Of a DNA stretch of 64,000 bases, positions 1 through 9,765 are shown in pieces. The translations under genes and the position numbers were made by a program. A model generated the notes under the pieces. That model saw only the letters and a list, made by a program, of their open reading frames with translations. It was not told the origin of the DNA and ran no database searches. Position 1 is the stretch's first letter; each line of letters starts with the position of its first letter. Source of the stretch: Paractinoplanes deccanensis (GTDB taxonomy: Bacteria; Actinomycetota; Actinomycetes; Mycobacteriales; Micromonosporaceae); contig NZ_BOMI01000146.1 in the NCBI RefSeq assembly GCF_016862115.1, positions 62,001-126,000 of the forward strand, written 5' to 3'.

Positions 1-1053
<1,053 letters not shown>

Positions 1054-1078
1054 GAGCCGGCTTGGCCGGGGATCTGTT

Positions 1079-1522
1079 TCACTCTTGCGTCACGCCGAGT
1101 TGGCGCAGCAGTTCCCGGTTGTCGTACTGCACCCACTCCTCCACCAGACGGCCCTGGTCGTCGAACTGGAAAATGTTGATGATGGCCCAGACCAGCCGTT
1201 CGCCCGTGGGCGGCAGCGGGCGCCCGGCCGGCGAGTCGTCATACGTACGGGCGAAGGTCCCCTCGATCCAGGTCTGGCAGGCGATCAGGTTGCCCTCGGC
1301 CAGCATGATGCCGCGCCGGATCGAGCGGTCGTCGAAGGCCGCCCGGAAGCCGGCGAACAGCTCGGCGAGGCCGTCGTAGTCGGCCTCGGCGCCGGCGGGA
1401 CCGTGCCAGCGGAATTTGCCGGTGTCGAAGTAGGTCGCCTGCTCGATCGGGTCCGTGCCGGACACCTCCAGTTCCCCAGCACGGTTCAGGCGGCCGATCA
1501 ACTCGTCGCGGGTGAAAGTCAT
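1079..1522 (-). CDS. SnoaL/NTF2-like protein
   Basis: A 147-residue protein with the cone-shaped NTF2/SnoaL-like pattern: an N-terminal helix, then alternating strands ending in a Trp- and Phe-rich sheet (WAIINIFQFDDQGRLVEEW). Members include polyketide cyclases, ketosteroid isomerases and limonene epoxide hydrolases, but most are uncharacterised, so no substrate is assigned. It converges on the dikinase fragment and is divergent from the AraC-type regulator about 270 bp away, which could control it. The ATG is preceded by a GGAGGAT-like ribosome site. No dormancy-type box was seen upstream, so it probably does not belong to the hypoxia island. Confidence 0.8.
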   Translation of the reverse strand: MTFTRDELIGRLNRAGELEVSGTDPIEQATYFDTGKFRWHGPAGAEADYDGLAELFAGFRAAFDDRSIRRGIMLAEGNLIACQTWIEGTFARTYDDSPAGRPLPPTGERLVWAIINIFQFDDQGRLVEEWVQYDNRELLRQLGVTQE

Positions 1523-1793
1523 CGATCCTCCGTCGGTAAGCGTCGAGTGATGCGGATCTGCTGCAAGCAGCAGGTCGGTGCGATCTCTTCTGAGGCGGGC
1601 GACATCGGCGTCTCCCTGTCGTCATCGGTTCGCGGCCGGATCTACCCGGCGGTCGTTGCCCGCATCCCCGGCCGCGCCGATCTGGCGCCGGCATCCGCAC
1701 AGCTGTCGCTCACGTTCAACCGCGCCATCGGCGAGCTGAACGGCTCATCCCCTACGCTGGAAGCACCTTGGCACAGCACGGAACGAGGGCTCC

Positions 1794-2753
1794 ATGACGA
1801 CCGACTCCGCTTCGTTCGGTCTGGACACCCGTACCGTCGGCGCCTCGGGTCTACCCCGGTCGCTGCGCGCATGGCAGGCCTGGCTCGGTGAACGGTCGTC
1901 CACCCCGGACTACGACCCGGCCACCATGGCCGACCTGCGGATCCGCTTCCAGCAGGTGCGCGTCGGCGACGCGCTCCTCCATCGCCACGAGGGCTTCTCC
2001 CCCGTACGTGCGGCCAAGCCCGCCGGCACGGAAGGCATGGTGTCGCTGATCCTCGTGCGCCGGGGCACCGCCACGGTCGAGCTACCCCGCGACAGCTACG
2101 CCCTGGCCGCCGGAGAGTTCGCGATCCGGCGGCTCGACCGGCCCGCGAGCTTCACCAACGGAGCGCACACGGCGGGAATGTCGATCACGCTGCCCGGTCA
2201 TGGGCTCGCGCCGTTGCTCGGCGACCGGGTCGTCCGCGGTCACGCCGGCTCCGCACCGACGCGACTGCTCACCGCGTACGCGGATCTGCTGCACGACGCC
2301 GGCCCGGAGCTCGATGCGACCGGCGCGCGGGCCGCGCGCAACGCGCTGATCGAGTTGACCACCGCCGTGCTCCGGGACAGCATCGACCTGACGGCCGTGC
2401 ACACTGTCCCGGCCCTCGTCGCGGCCGCGCGGCGCCTCGCCGACCGCCGGCTCACCGACGCCGCTCTCGGCCCGGCCACGCTCGCAAGCGAGCTGCACGT
2501 GTCCGCCCGTACCCTGCAGCGGGCCTTCGCCGCCACGGGCGAGCCGCTGATGGCCTACATCCGGCGGCGCCGCCTCGAGCAGGCCCGGCGTGACCTCACC
2601 GACCCGGCCAGGGCGATGACCGTGGCCGAGATCGCCGCCCGCTGGAGGTTCAGCGACGGCGGCCACCTCAGCCGGGCGTTCAAGAAACAGTACGGCCACA
2701 CGCCCAGCGACTACGCTCGCGACTCCGCGGGCCTGCGGCCGACGCGTCCCTGA
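1794..2753 (+). CDS. AraC-family transcriptional regulator
   Basis: A 319-residue regulator. The N-terminal part resembles the AraC-binding-like (cupin) domain found in actinobacterial regulators. The last about 100 residues form the double helix-turn-helix, with the typical second-helix signature IAARWRFSDGGHLSRAFKKQ followed by YGHTPSDYAR. The ATG at 1794 follows GAACGAGGGCTCC, a weak ribosome site. A possible -10 hexamer TACGCT lies at 1753-1758. It is divergently placed from the SnoaL-like gene, which is its most likely target. The ligand is unknown, and nothing links it to the dormancy genes. Confidence 0.88.
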   Translation: MTTDSASFGLDTRTVGASGLPRSLRAWQAWLGERSSTPDYDPATMADLRIRFQQVRVGDALLHRHEGFSPVRAAKPAGTEGMVSLILVRRGTATVELPRDSYALAAGEFAIRRLDRPASFTNGAHTAGMSITLPGHGLAPLLGDRVVRGHAGSAPTRLLTAYADLLHDAGPELDATGARAARNALIELTTAVLRDSIDLTAVHTVPALVAAARRLADRRLTDAALGPATLASELHVSARTLQRAFAATGEPLMAYIRRRRLEQARRDLTDPARAMTVAEIAARWRFSDGGHLSRAFKKQYGHTPSDYARDSAGLRPTRP

Positions 2754-2823
2754 CGGCTTCGCCACGCACGCGAGGCACCTCGCCCGGGGCCGGAAAGGTC
2801 AAGACCGTCCGAGGCGAGTACCT

Positions 2824-2839
2824 GGGGGCTTTCGGTCCC
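2824..2839 (+). promoter_or_regulatory. DosR-like box, copy A1 (adhP-pflBA)
   Basis: GGGGGCTTTCGGTCCC, 84 bp before the alcohol dehydrogenase start. It fits the recurring island palindrome and is the distal copy of a pair. Confidence 0.55.
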
Positions 2840-2845
2840 GGGGCG

Positions 2846-2861
2846 GTGGACCAACGGCCCT
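2846..2861 (+). promoter_or_regulatory. DosR-like box, copy A2 (adhP-pflBA)
   Basis: GTGGACCAACGGCCCT, 62 bp before the alcohol dehydrogenase start. Its centre is 22 bp (two helical turns) from copy A1, as expected for cooperative dimer binding. Confidence 0.55.
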
Positions 2862-2922
2862 GCCGTGGTGATCAGCATGGGTCGAGGCTGGGAGCTGGGA
2901 AGACGAGGAAAGGAACCCCACC

Positions 2923-3933
2923 ATGCGCGCCGCTGTCGTCACCAGTTTCGCTGAGCCGCTTGTTGTCCGGGAGGTGCCGATTCCGCTGCCGGGGCCGGGG
3001 CAGATCCGGGTTCGGGTGGAGGCCAGCGGCCTCTGCCACACCGACATCCACGCCGCCCGCGGGGACTGGCCGGTCAAGCCGGCTCCGCCGTTCGTGCCGG
3101 GGCACGAGGGGGTCGGCATCGTCAACCACGTCGGGCCGGGGGTGACCGAGCACCGGGTCGGCGACCGGGTCGCCGTGCCGTGGCTGGGCCGGGCCTGCGG
3201 GACCTGCGAATACTGCGTCACCGGCTGGGAGACGCTCTGCGAGAGCCAGGTCAACACCGGGTACTCCGTCGACGGCGGGCACGCCGAGTACCTGATCGCG
3301 GACGCGCGCTTCGCCGTGGCCGTGCCGGAGGGCGTCGACCCGCTCGAGGCCGCGCCGCTGACGTGCGCCGGCGTCACCACGTACAAGGCCGTCAAGGTCG
3401 GTGGGGTGACGCCCGGCGACAAGGTCGCCATCTTCGGCATCGGCGGGCTCGGCCACCTGGCCCAGCAGTACGCGCAGATCTTCGGCGGCGAGACCATCGC
3501 CGTCGACGTCACCGAGGAGAAGCTGACGCTGGCCAAGGAGCTCGGCGCCGCGCACACCGTCAACGCGGCGCTCGTCGACCCGGTGGAGGCCATCGAGGCG
3601 CTCGGCGGTGCCGACGTCGCGGTGGTGCTCGCCGCCGACCCGAAGGTCGTCGAGCAGGCGCACGCGTGCCTGCGCCGCGGCGGCCGGCTGATCCTGGTCT
3701 CGCTGCCCAGGGACAACGCCATGTCGCTGCCGATCTTCCAGACGGTGCTCAAGGGCATCCGGGTCATCGGGTCGATCGTCGGCACCCGCGCCGACCTCGC
3801 CGAGGTGTTCCGGCTGCACGCCGCCGGGCGCACCCGGGTGTTCTACGAGACGCGGCGGCTCGACGAGATCAACGACGCGATCGAGGACGTCCTGGCGAGC
3901 CGGGTCGCCGCTCGGCTGGTGCTGGTGCCCTGA
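2923..3933 (+). CDS. adhP: Zinc-dependent alcohol dehydrogenase
   Basis: A medium-chain, zinc-dependent NAD(H) alcohol dehydrogenase of 336 residues, full length for the AdhP type. Catalytic zinc ligands are Cys38, His61-Glu62 and Cys148. The structural zinc site is Cys92, Cys95, Cys98 and Cys106. The nucleotide-binding motif GIGGLG is at 172-177, followed by an acidic residue in AVDV that favours NAD. It would reduce acetaldehyde or other aldehydes to alcohols, disposing of NADH, or run in reverse. The ATG follows GAGGAAAGGAACCCCACC. Two DosR-like boxes lie upstream, and the gene is followed after 3 bp by a small ORF and then pflB, suggesting one fermentative operon. Confidence 0.93.
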   Translation: MRAAVVTSFAEPLVVREVPIPLPGPGQIRVRVEASGLCHTDIHAARGDWPVKPAPPFVPGHEGVGIVNHVGPGVTEHRVGDRVAVPWLGRACGTCEYCVTGWETLCESQVNTGYSVDGGHAEYLIADARFAVAVPEGVDPLEAAPLTCAGVTTYKAVKVGGVTPGDKVAIFGIGGLGHLAQQYAQIFGGETIAVDVTEEKLTLAKELGAAHTVNAALVDPVEAIEALGGADVAVVLAADPKVVEQAHACLRRGGRLILVSLPRDNAMSLPIFQTVLKGIRVIGSIVGTRADLAEVFRLHAAGRTRVFYETRRLDEINDAIEDVLASRVAARLVLVP

Positions 3934-3936
3934 CCG

Positions 3937-4233
3937 GTGCGGACTCCCGAGTACGACGACGGCGACGACATCCAGGTGGCGGTCATCCGCGACTGGCCGG
4001 CGCTGCTCGCCTTCGCCGACGGCGCCGAGTTGCCCGACGACGACCGAAGGCTGATCGCCGTGGCCGCCGGCCTCGCCACGGGACAACCTGTCGACATGCG
4101 CGCCGCCGTAGCCGTGCGCGGGCAGGGCCATGTCCGGTGCCTCGCCGAGGCCATGGTGATCGCCACCGGCTACCACATGAAGTACGAGGTGACGGCGACT
4201 CCGCGGCTCACCACCAGGTACGCCAAGGCCTGA
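3937..4233 (+). CDS. Small uncharacterised protein between adhP and pflB
   Basis: A 98-residue protein starting at a GTG only 3 bp after the adhP stop, so probably translated by coupling. I do not recognise the family. It is acidic at the N-terminus (EYDDGDD), has no membrane segment or signal peptide, and contains one Cys (HVRCLAEAM) and a helix-rich middle (LLAFADGAELPDDDRRLIAVAAGLATG). Codon use matches the neighbours, supporting a real gene. Its position suggests a role linked to alcohol dehydrogenase or pyruvate formate-lyase. A DosR-like box lies just past its stop. Start choice is uncertain because no clear ribosome site precedes the GTG. Confidence 0.65.
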   Translation: MRTPEYDDGDDIQVAVIRDWPALLAFADGAELPDDDRRLIAVAAGLATGQPVDMRAAVAVRGQGHVRCLAEAMVIATGYHMKYEVTATPRLTTRYAKA

Positions 4234-4238
4234 GTACC

Positions 4239-4254
4239 CGGGACCTCCGGCCCT
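4239..4254 (+). promoter_or_regulatory. DosR-like box, copy B (pflB)
   Basis: CGGGACCTCCGGCCCT, 53 bp before the pflB start. It suggests that pflBA has its own promoter in addition to read-through from adhP. Confidence 0.5.
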
Positions 4255-4306
4255 GTCCGGCCCGGACCTTCGCGGCGAGGCTGGAGGGGACGAAGGAGGG
4301 GAGCCC

Positions 4307-6532
4307 ATGGCCACCACATCGCGCGACGCCTGGCGCGGTTTCCACGGGACCGGATGGCGCGAGACGATCGACGTCGGCGGCTTCATCAGCGACAACATCG
4401 AGCCGTACGACGGCGGCGCCGAGTTCCTGACCGGGCCGACGCACCGGACCGAGCGGATCTGGCGCCAGCTGAGCCGCATGTTCGCCGAGGAGCGACGGCG
4501 CGGCGTGTACGACGTGGACGCGCACACCCCGTCCACGATCACGTCGCACGAGCCCGGGTACATCGACCGGGACCACGAGCTCATCGTCGGCCTGCAGACC
4601 AGCGCGCCGCTGCGCCGGGCGATCATGCCGAACGGCGGCCTGCGCATGGTGCAGGCCGGCCTGGCCGCGTACGGCTTCGCCCTCGACCCCGCGGTGCGCG
4701 ACGTCTTCAGCCGGTATCGCAAGACGCACAACGACGGCGTCTTCGACGCGTATCCCGCCGACGTGAAGGCCGCCCGGCGCTCGCACATCATCACCGGGCT
4801 GCCGGACGCGTACGGCCGCGGCCGCATCATCGGCGACTACCGGCGGGTCGCGCTCTACGGCGTCGACCGGCTCATCGCGGATCGGGCCGCGGTGAAGGCC
4901 GCGCTGGACGCGAGGCTGTCGTCCGAGGAGGTCATCCGCGACCGCGAGGAGCTGGCCGAGCAGATCCGCGCGCTCGAGGACCTGCGGTTCATGGCCGACC
5001 GCTACGGCTACGACGTCTCCGGCCCGGCCACCACCGGCCGCGAGGCGATCCAGTGGCTCTACTTCGCCTACCTGGCCGCCACCAAGGAGCAGAACGGCGC
5101 CGCGATGTCGCTCGGGCGCACCTCCTCGTTCGTCGACGTCTACCTCCAGCGTGATCTGGCCGAGGGCCGGCTCACCGAGCAGCAGGCGCAGGAGCTCGTC
5201 GACGACTTCGTCATCAAGCTGCGCATCATCCGGTTCCTGCGCACCCCCGAGTACGACGAGCTGTTCTCCGGCGACCCGACCTGGGTGACCGAGTCGCTCG
5301 CCGGGGTGGGCTTCGTGACCCGCACGAGCTTCCGCTACCTGCAGACGCTCTACAACCTCGGCCCGGCGCCCGAGCCCAACCTCACCGTGCTGTGGTCGCC
5401 GTCGCTGCCCGAGGGCTTCAAACGCTTCTGCGCCCAGGTCTCGCTGGACACCAGCTCGATCCAGTACGAGAACGACGACCTGATCCGGCCCGCCTACGAC
5501 GCCGACACCGCCATCGCCTGCTGCGTCTCGGCCATGCGCGTCGGCAAGGACATGCAGTTCTTCGGCGCCCGGGCCAACCTCGCCAAGGCCCTGCTGTACG
5601 CGATCAACGGCGGCCGCGACGAGATGACCGGCGCCCAGGTCGCGCCCGCCACCGAGCCGATCACCGACGACGTGCTCGACTACGAGACGGTGATGGCCGC
5701 GTTCGACAGCACGCTCGACTGGCTCGCCGAGACGTACGTCGACGCGCTCAACGTCATCCACTACATGCACGACAAGTACGCGTACGAGCGCCTGCAGATG
5801 GCCCTGCACGACTACCCGGTGCACCGGTTCCTCGCGACCGGCATCGCCGGCCTGTCGGTCGCCGTGGACAGCCTCAGCGCCATCAAGCACGCCCAGGTGA
5901 AGGTGTTGCGCGACGAGACTGGGCTGGCCGTCGACTACGTCGTGGACGGCGGCTTCCCGGCCTTCGGCAACAACGACGACCGCGCCGACGCGATCGCCGC
6001 CGACCTGGTCGATCGGTTCATGGCGAAGATCCGGCGGCAGCCCACCTACCGCGGCGCCGAGCCGTCGCTGTCGGTGCTGACCATCACGTCCAACGTGGTC
6101 TACGGCAAGCACACCGGCAACACGCCGGACGGCCGCCGCGCCGGCGAGCCGTTCGCCCCGGGCGCCAACCCGATGAACGGCCGGGACCGGCACGGCATGG
6201 TCGCCGCCGCCCTCTCGGTCGCCAAGCTGCCCTACCGGGCGGCCCGCGACGGCATCTCGCTCACCATCACCGTCACCCCCGACGGCCTCGGCCACGCCCG
6301 CGACGACCGCGTCGCGAACCTCGCCGGCGTGCTCGACGGCTACACCGACGCCGGCGGCTTCCACATGAACGTCAACGTGCTCGACCGCGCCACCCTCGAG
6401 GACGCCATGGCCCACCCGGAGAGATACCCGCAGCTGACGATCCGGGTCTCCGGTTACGCGGTCAACTTCGTGCGGCTCACCCCCGAGCAGCAGCGCGACG
6501 TCATCTCCCGCACCTTCCACGGGTCGCTGTGA
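4307..6532 (+). CDS. pflB: Pyruvate formate-lyase (formate C-acetyltransferase)
   Basis: A glycyl-radical enzyme of 741 residues that splits pyruvate with CoA into acetyl-CoA and formate under anaerobic conditions. The catalytic cysteine pair is Cys405-Cys406 in IACCVSAMRVGKD. The glycyl-radical loop near the C-terminus reads RVSGYAVNF with Gly716 as the radical site. Length and both motifs match true PFL rather than glycerol dehydratase or other homologues. The ATG follows GACGAAGGAGGGGAGCCC. Its stop overlaps the start of the activating enzyme (TGATG). The radical form is destroyed by oxygen, so the gene is unexpected in a mostly aerobic actinomycete and fits control by the DosR-like system. 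Confidence 0.96.
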   Translation: MATTSRDAWRGFHGTGWRETIDVGGFISDNIEPYDGGAEFLTGPTHRTERIWRQLSRMFAEERRRGVYDVDAHTPSTITSHEPGYIDRDHELIVGLQTSAPLRRAIMPNGGLRMVQAGLAAYGFALDPAVRDVFSRYRKTHNDGVFDAYPADVKAARRSHIITGLPDAYGRGRIIGDYRRVALYGVDRLIADRAAVKAALDARLSSEEVIRDREELAEQIRALEDLRFMADRYGYDVSGPATTGREAIQWLYFAYLAATKEQNGAAMSLGRTSSFVDVYLQRDLAEGRLTEQQAQELVDDFVIKLRIIRFLRTPEYDELFSGDPTWVTESLAGVGFVTRTSFRYLQTLYNLGPAPEPNLTVLWSPSLPEGFKRFCAQVSLDTSSIQYENDDLIRPAYDADTAIACCVSAMRVGKDMQFFGARANLAKALLYAINGGRDEMTGAQVAPATEPITDDVLDYETVMAAFDSTLDWLAETYVDALNVIHYMHDKYAYERLQMALHDYPVHRFLATGIAGLSVAVDSLSAIKHAQVKVLRDETGLAVDYVVDGGFPAFGNNDDRADAIAADLVDRFMAKIRRQPTYRGAEPSLSVLTITSNVVYGKHTGNTPDGRRAGEPFAPGANPMNGRDRHGMVAAALSVAKLPYRAARDGISLTITVTPDGLGHARDDRVANLAGVLDGYTDAGGFHMNVNVLDRATLEDAMAHPERYPQLTIRVSGYAVNFVRLTPEQQRDVISRTFHGSL

Positions 6533-7263
6533 TGATCACCGGCTCGGTCCACTCCTTCGACCTCTCCACCGGGGTGGACGGGCCGGGCACCCGGTTCGTG
6601 GCGTTCCTGGCCGGCTGCCCGCTGCGCTGCCTGTACTGCCACAGCCCCGACACCCAGTACCGCCGCAACGGCGTGCTGGAGACCGTGGACGACCTGCTCC
6701 TCGAGATCCGCCGCTACGAGCGGTTCCTCAAGGTCGCCCACGGCGGCGTCACGATCAGCGGCGGCGAGCCGCTCCAGCAGCGCGACTTCACCCGCGCGGT
6801 GCTGCGGGGCTGCAAGGACATGCGCCTGCACACCGCCCTGGACACCAGCGGCTTCCTCGGCGACCGGGCCGACGGCGCCCTGCTCGACGCCACCGACCTG
6901 GTGCTGCTCGACATCAAGTCCGGCGACCCCGCCACGTACCGCCGGGTCACCCGGACCGGCCGCCTGGCGCCCACCGTCCGCTTCGCCCACCGCCTCGCGG
7001 ACCTCGGCAAGCCGATCTGGGTCCGTTTCGTGCTCGTCCCCGGCCTCACCGACGACCCGGCCGAGGTCGCCGCGGTCGCCGAGATCGCGGCCGGCGTCGC
7101 CACGGTCGAGCGCGTCGAGGTGCTGCCGTTCCACCGCCTCGGCGCGCCCAAGTACGCCGCCCTGGGCCTTCCGTTCCCGCTGGCCGCCACCCCACCGCCG
7201 GAATCGGTCCTGGTCGACCGCGTGCGCGCCCAGTTCCGCGACCACGGCCTGACCGTCTGCTGA
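6532..7263 (+). CDS. pflA: Pyruvate formate-lyase-activating enzyme
   Basis: A radical-SAM protein of 243 residues that installs the glycyl radical on PFL. The [4Fe-4S] cluster ligands are Cys29, Cys33 and Cys36 (CPLRCLYC), and the SAM-binding GGE motif is in TISGGEPLQQ. Size and motifs equal those of E. coli PflA. Its ATG overlaps the pflB stop by one base, so the pair is translationally coupled and its substrate is clearly the preceding PFL. It ends 8 bp from the convergent dosR-like gene, with no evident terminator between them. Confidence 0.96.
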   Translation: MITGSVHSFDLSTGVDGPGTRFVAFLAGCPLRCLYCHSPDTQYRRNGVLETVDDLLLEIRRYERFLKVAHGGVTISGGEPLQQRDFTRAVLRGCKDMRLHTALDTSGFLGDRADGALLDATDLVLLDIKSGDPATYRRVTRTGRLAPTVRFAHRLADLGKPIWVRFVLVPGLTDDPAEVAAVAEIAAGVATVERVEVLPFHRLGAPKYAALGLPFPLAATPPPESVLVDRVRAQFRDHGLTVC

Positions 7264-7271
7264 GCCGCGGA

Positions 7272-7916
7272 TCAGGGATGCGGATGATCGCCGAGCAGGC
7301 GGGTGGCGAGGACGGCCGCCTGCGTGCGCCGCTCCAGGCCGAGCTTGGTGAGCAGGCTGGACACGTAGTTCTTGACCGTCTTCTCGGCGAGGAACATGCG
7401 GCCGGCGATCTCGCGGTTGGTCAGGCCCTCGGCGATGAACTCCAGGATGCGCCGCTCCTGGTCGGTCAGGGACCGCAGCTCGCGCGGCTGCTCGACGCCG
7501 TGCCGGATGCGCTCCAGCACGCGCTGGGTGATCGCCGGGTCGAGCAACGACTGGCCCGCGGCGACCCGGCGCACCGCGTCGACCAGGTCGCCGCCGCGGA
7601 TCTGCTTGAGCACGTAGCCCGAGGCACCGGCCATGATCGCGGCGAAGAGCGCCTCGTCGTCCTCGTACGACGTCAGGATCAGGCCCTTGATCGTCGAGTC
7701 GACCGCGCGGACGTCGCGGCACACGTCGATGCCGTTGCCGTCGGGCAGCCGCGCGTCGAGGATCGCCACGTGGGGGCGCAGGGCGGGGATGCGGTGGGTG
7801 GCCTCGACGGCGAGTCCCGACTCGCCGACGACCTCGATGTCGCCCTCGGCCTCGAGCAGGTCGGCCAGGCCACGGCGGACGACCTCGTGGTCGTCGAGGA
7901 GAAAGACACGGATCAC
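7272..7916 (-). CDS. devR: DosR/DevR-like response regulator (NarL/FixJ family)
   Basis: A 214-residue two-component regulator. The receiver domain has the acidic pair DDH at 8-10, the phospho-acceptor Asp54 (ILDARLPDGNG) and the conserved Lys in GYVLKQI. The C-terminal LuxR-type HTH reads SLTDQERRILEFIAEGLTN, then REIAGRMFLAEKTVKNYVS. The recognition segment AEKTVKNYVS and the following RRTQAAV are the same as I remember for Mycobacterium tuberculosis DosR, including the lysines and asparagine that contact the GGGAC half-sites. It is divergent from its likely partner kinase and is the obvious candidate to bind the palindromes across this window. No clear copy of that palindrome was seen in its own upstream region. 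Confidence 0.93.
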   Translation of the reverse strand: MIRVFLLDDHEVVRRGLADLLEAEGDIEVVGESGLAVEATHRIPALRPHVAILDARLPDGNGIDVCRDVRAVDSTIKGLILTSYEDDEALFAAIMAGASGYVLKQIRGGDLVDAVRRVAAGQSLLDPAITQRVLERIRHGVEQPRELRSLTDQERRILEFIAEGLTNREIAGRMFLAEKTVKNYVSSLLTKLGLERRTQAAVLATRLLGDHPHP

Positions 7917-7976
7917 GTCCTCTTTCTACGCGCTTTCGCCGTCGCCCGACAGGTTCCCCGCGTGGCGTTCCGGCGC

Positions 7977-7982
7977 TAGCGT
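7977..7982 (+). promoter_or_regulatory. Possible -10 element for a leaderless dosS-like transcript
   Basis: TAGCGT ends 6 bp before the ATG at 7989, and no ribosome site precedes that ATG. This is the spacing of a TAnnnT -10 element whose transcript begins at the start codon. No -35 element was identified. Confidence 0.3.
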
Positions 7983-7988
7983 GGGCTC

Positions 7989-9713
7989 ATGGCCGAACGA
8001 CCGCCGGAGGACGAGCGGCTCGATCCACCGTCGCTGGGGCTCAGCCCGCTCTCGCGCGTGCGGCTCGACGAGCTCCTGCAGGAGATGCTCGACCGGGTCG
8101 GCGACGTCGTGACCAGCAGGGAGAGACTGCGATCCCTGCTCGACGCCGTGGTGGGCATCGGCACCGACCTCGACCTGCGCAGCACCCTCCAGCGCATCGT
8201 CCAGGCGGCGTGCGCGCTCGCCGGGGCACGCTACGGCGCGCTCGGCGTGATCGGGGCCGACCGCACCGAGCTGATCGACTTCATCACCCACGGCATGGAC
8301 CCGGCCACCCACGCCACGATCGGCGACCTGCCCCGCGGCCGCGGGGTGCTCGGGGTGCTCATCACCGATCCGCGCCCGGTGCGGCTGCCCGACATCCGCC
8401 GCCACCCGGACTCCTTCGGCTTCCCGCCGCACCATCCCCCGATGCACAGCTTCCTCGGCGTGCCGGTGCACACCCGCGGCCAGATTTTCGGCAACCTGTA
8501 CCTCGCCGAGAAACAGGGCGCCGACCAGTTCAGCGACGACGACGAGGAGATCGTGGTGGCCCTCGCCGCCGCGGCCGGTGTCGCCATCGACAACGCCCGG
8601 CTGTACGCGCTGGCCCAGCGCCGGGAACGCTGGCTGGCCGCCAGCGCGGAGATCACCGGGGTCCTGCTCGGCACCGTCCATCGCACCGAGGCGCTGCGCC
8701 TGATCGCCCGCCGGGCCCGCGAGGTCGCCGGCGCGGAGCTCGTGCTCGTGATGCTGTACGAGGAGGAGCACGCGCGCTACCACATCGAGGTGGCCGACGG
8801 CGCCGACCCGGCGTACCGGGAACTCGCCGGCAAGACCGTCGCGGTCGATCCGGCGACCGCCGAGGAGTTCGGGCGCGAGAAGTCCCGGCCGGTCGAGAAC
8901 TTGCGCGCCGTGACCGAGTGGCCCGGGCCGGTGCCGGACTGCCCCGCGATGGCCGCCCCGCTCGCCGGCGCCGACACGCTGCACGGCGTGCTCATCGTCA
9001 CCCAGCCGCCCGGGCAACCACCCACCGACGAGGACGCGGTGCAGCTGTCCACCTTCGCCGGGCAGGCGGCGCTCGCCCTCGAACGCGCCCGGGCCCAGGA
9101 GGAACGCCAGCAGCTCGCGCTGCTGGAGGACCGCGAGCGCATCGCCCGCGACCTGCACGACGTGGTGATCCAGCGGCTGTTCGCCACCGGCATGCACCTG
9201 CAGGGCGCGGTGCACCAGGCGGTCCGGCCCGAGGTGGCCAAGCGCATCAACACCGCCGTCGACGATCTGGACGCCACCATCCGCGACATCCGCCGCTCCA
9301 TCTTCGAGCTGCGCACGCCCACCGGCCCGTCGCTGCGCGCCGAGATGCACGAGGCGGTCGAGACCGCGGCCGACGCGCTCGGCTTCCGGCCGGTGCTGGA
9401 CACCTCCGGCCCGGTGGACAGCGCCATCCCCGACGACGTCAAGCCCGAGATCCTCGCCGTGCTGCGGGAGGCACTGTCGAACATCGCGCGGCACGCCCGG
9501 GCGAGCAGCGCCCGCGTGTCGCTGCGGGCCGCCGACGGCGAGATCGTGCTCTGTGTCGAGGACGACGGCACCGGCTTCGACGTGGCGCGGGCCCGGGGCG
9601 GCGTGGTGAGCATGGGCGAGCGCGCCGACCAGCTCGGTGGCACGTTCGAGGTGGGGCGGGGGCCGGACGGGACCGGAACGGTCCTCAGCTGGCGGGTCCC
9701 CCTGCCCTCCTGA
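7989..9713 (+). CDS. devS: DosS/DevS-like GAF-GAF sensor histidine kinase
   Basis: A soluble histidine kinase of 574 residues: GAF-A about 60-205, GAF-B about 225-370, HisKA_3 dimerisation/phospho-acceptor domain with His390 (RIARDLHDVVIQRLF), then an ATPase with REALSNIARHA (N box) and DDGTGFD (G box). The overall plan and length match M. tuberculosis DosS and DosT. GAF-A carries FGFPPHHPPMHSFLGVPV; His149 aligns with the haem-ligating histidine of DosS as I recall it, so this is likely a haem sensor of O2, NO, CO or redox state. It should phosphorylate the divergently encoded DosR-like regulator. No transmembrane segment is seen. Confidence 0.92.
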   Translation: MAERPPEDERLDPPSLGLSPLSRVRLDELLQEMLDRVGDVVTSRERLRSLLDAVVGIGTDLDLRSTLQRIVQAACALAGARYGALGVIGADRTELIDFITHGMDPATHATIGDLPRGRGVLGVLITDPRPVRLPDIRRHPDSFGFPPHHPPMHSFLGVPVHTRGQIFGNLYLAEKQGADQFSDDDEEIVVALAAAAGVAIDNARLYALAQRRERWLAASAEITGVLLGTVHRTEALRLIARRAREVAGAELVLVMLYEEEHARYHIEVADGADPAYRELAGKTVAVDPATAEEFGREKSRPVENLRAVTEWPGPVPDCPAMAAPLAGADTLHGVLIVTQPPGQPPTDEDAVQLSTFAGQAALALERARAQEERQQLALLEDRERIARDLHDVVIQRLFATGMHLQGAVHQAVRPEVAKRINTAVDDLDATIRDIRRSIFELRTPTGPSLRAEMHEAVETAADALGFRPVLDTSGPVDSAIPDDVKPEILAVLREALSNIARHARASSARVSLRAADGEIVLCVEDDGTGFDVARARGGVVSMGERADQLGGTFEVGRGPDGTGTVLSWRVPLPS

Positions 9714-9715
9714 GA

Positions 9716-9731
9716 GGAGCCCTTCGGCTCT
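9716..9731 (+). promoter_or_regulatory. DosR-like box, copy C (USP)
   Basis: GGAGCCCTTCGGCTCT, a palindrome just after the dosS-like stop and 35 bp before the USP start at 9766. It diverges somewhat from the consensus. Confidence 0.4.
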
Positions 9732-9765
9732 GCGCGGCCGGCCGCCGCCACGGCACTGTGGGACC

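Noticed and set aside
4208..6520. A 770-codon minus-strand open frame opposite pflB
   Set aside because: It mirrors the codons of PFL and has no recognisable domain or ribosome site.
7917..7988. A DosR-like box between dosR and dosS (autoregulation)
   Set aside because: I searched the 72 bp and found only scattered G/C runs, with no 16-bp palindrome of the island type.
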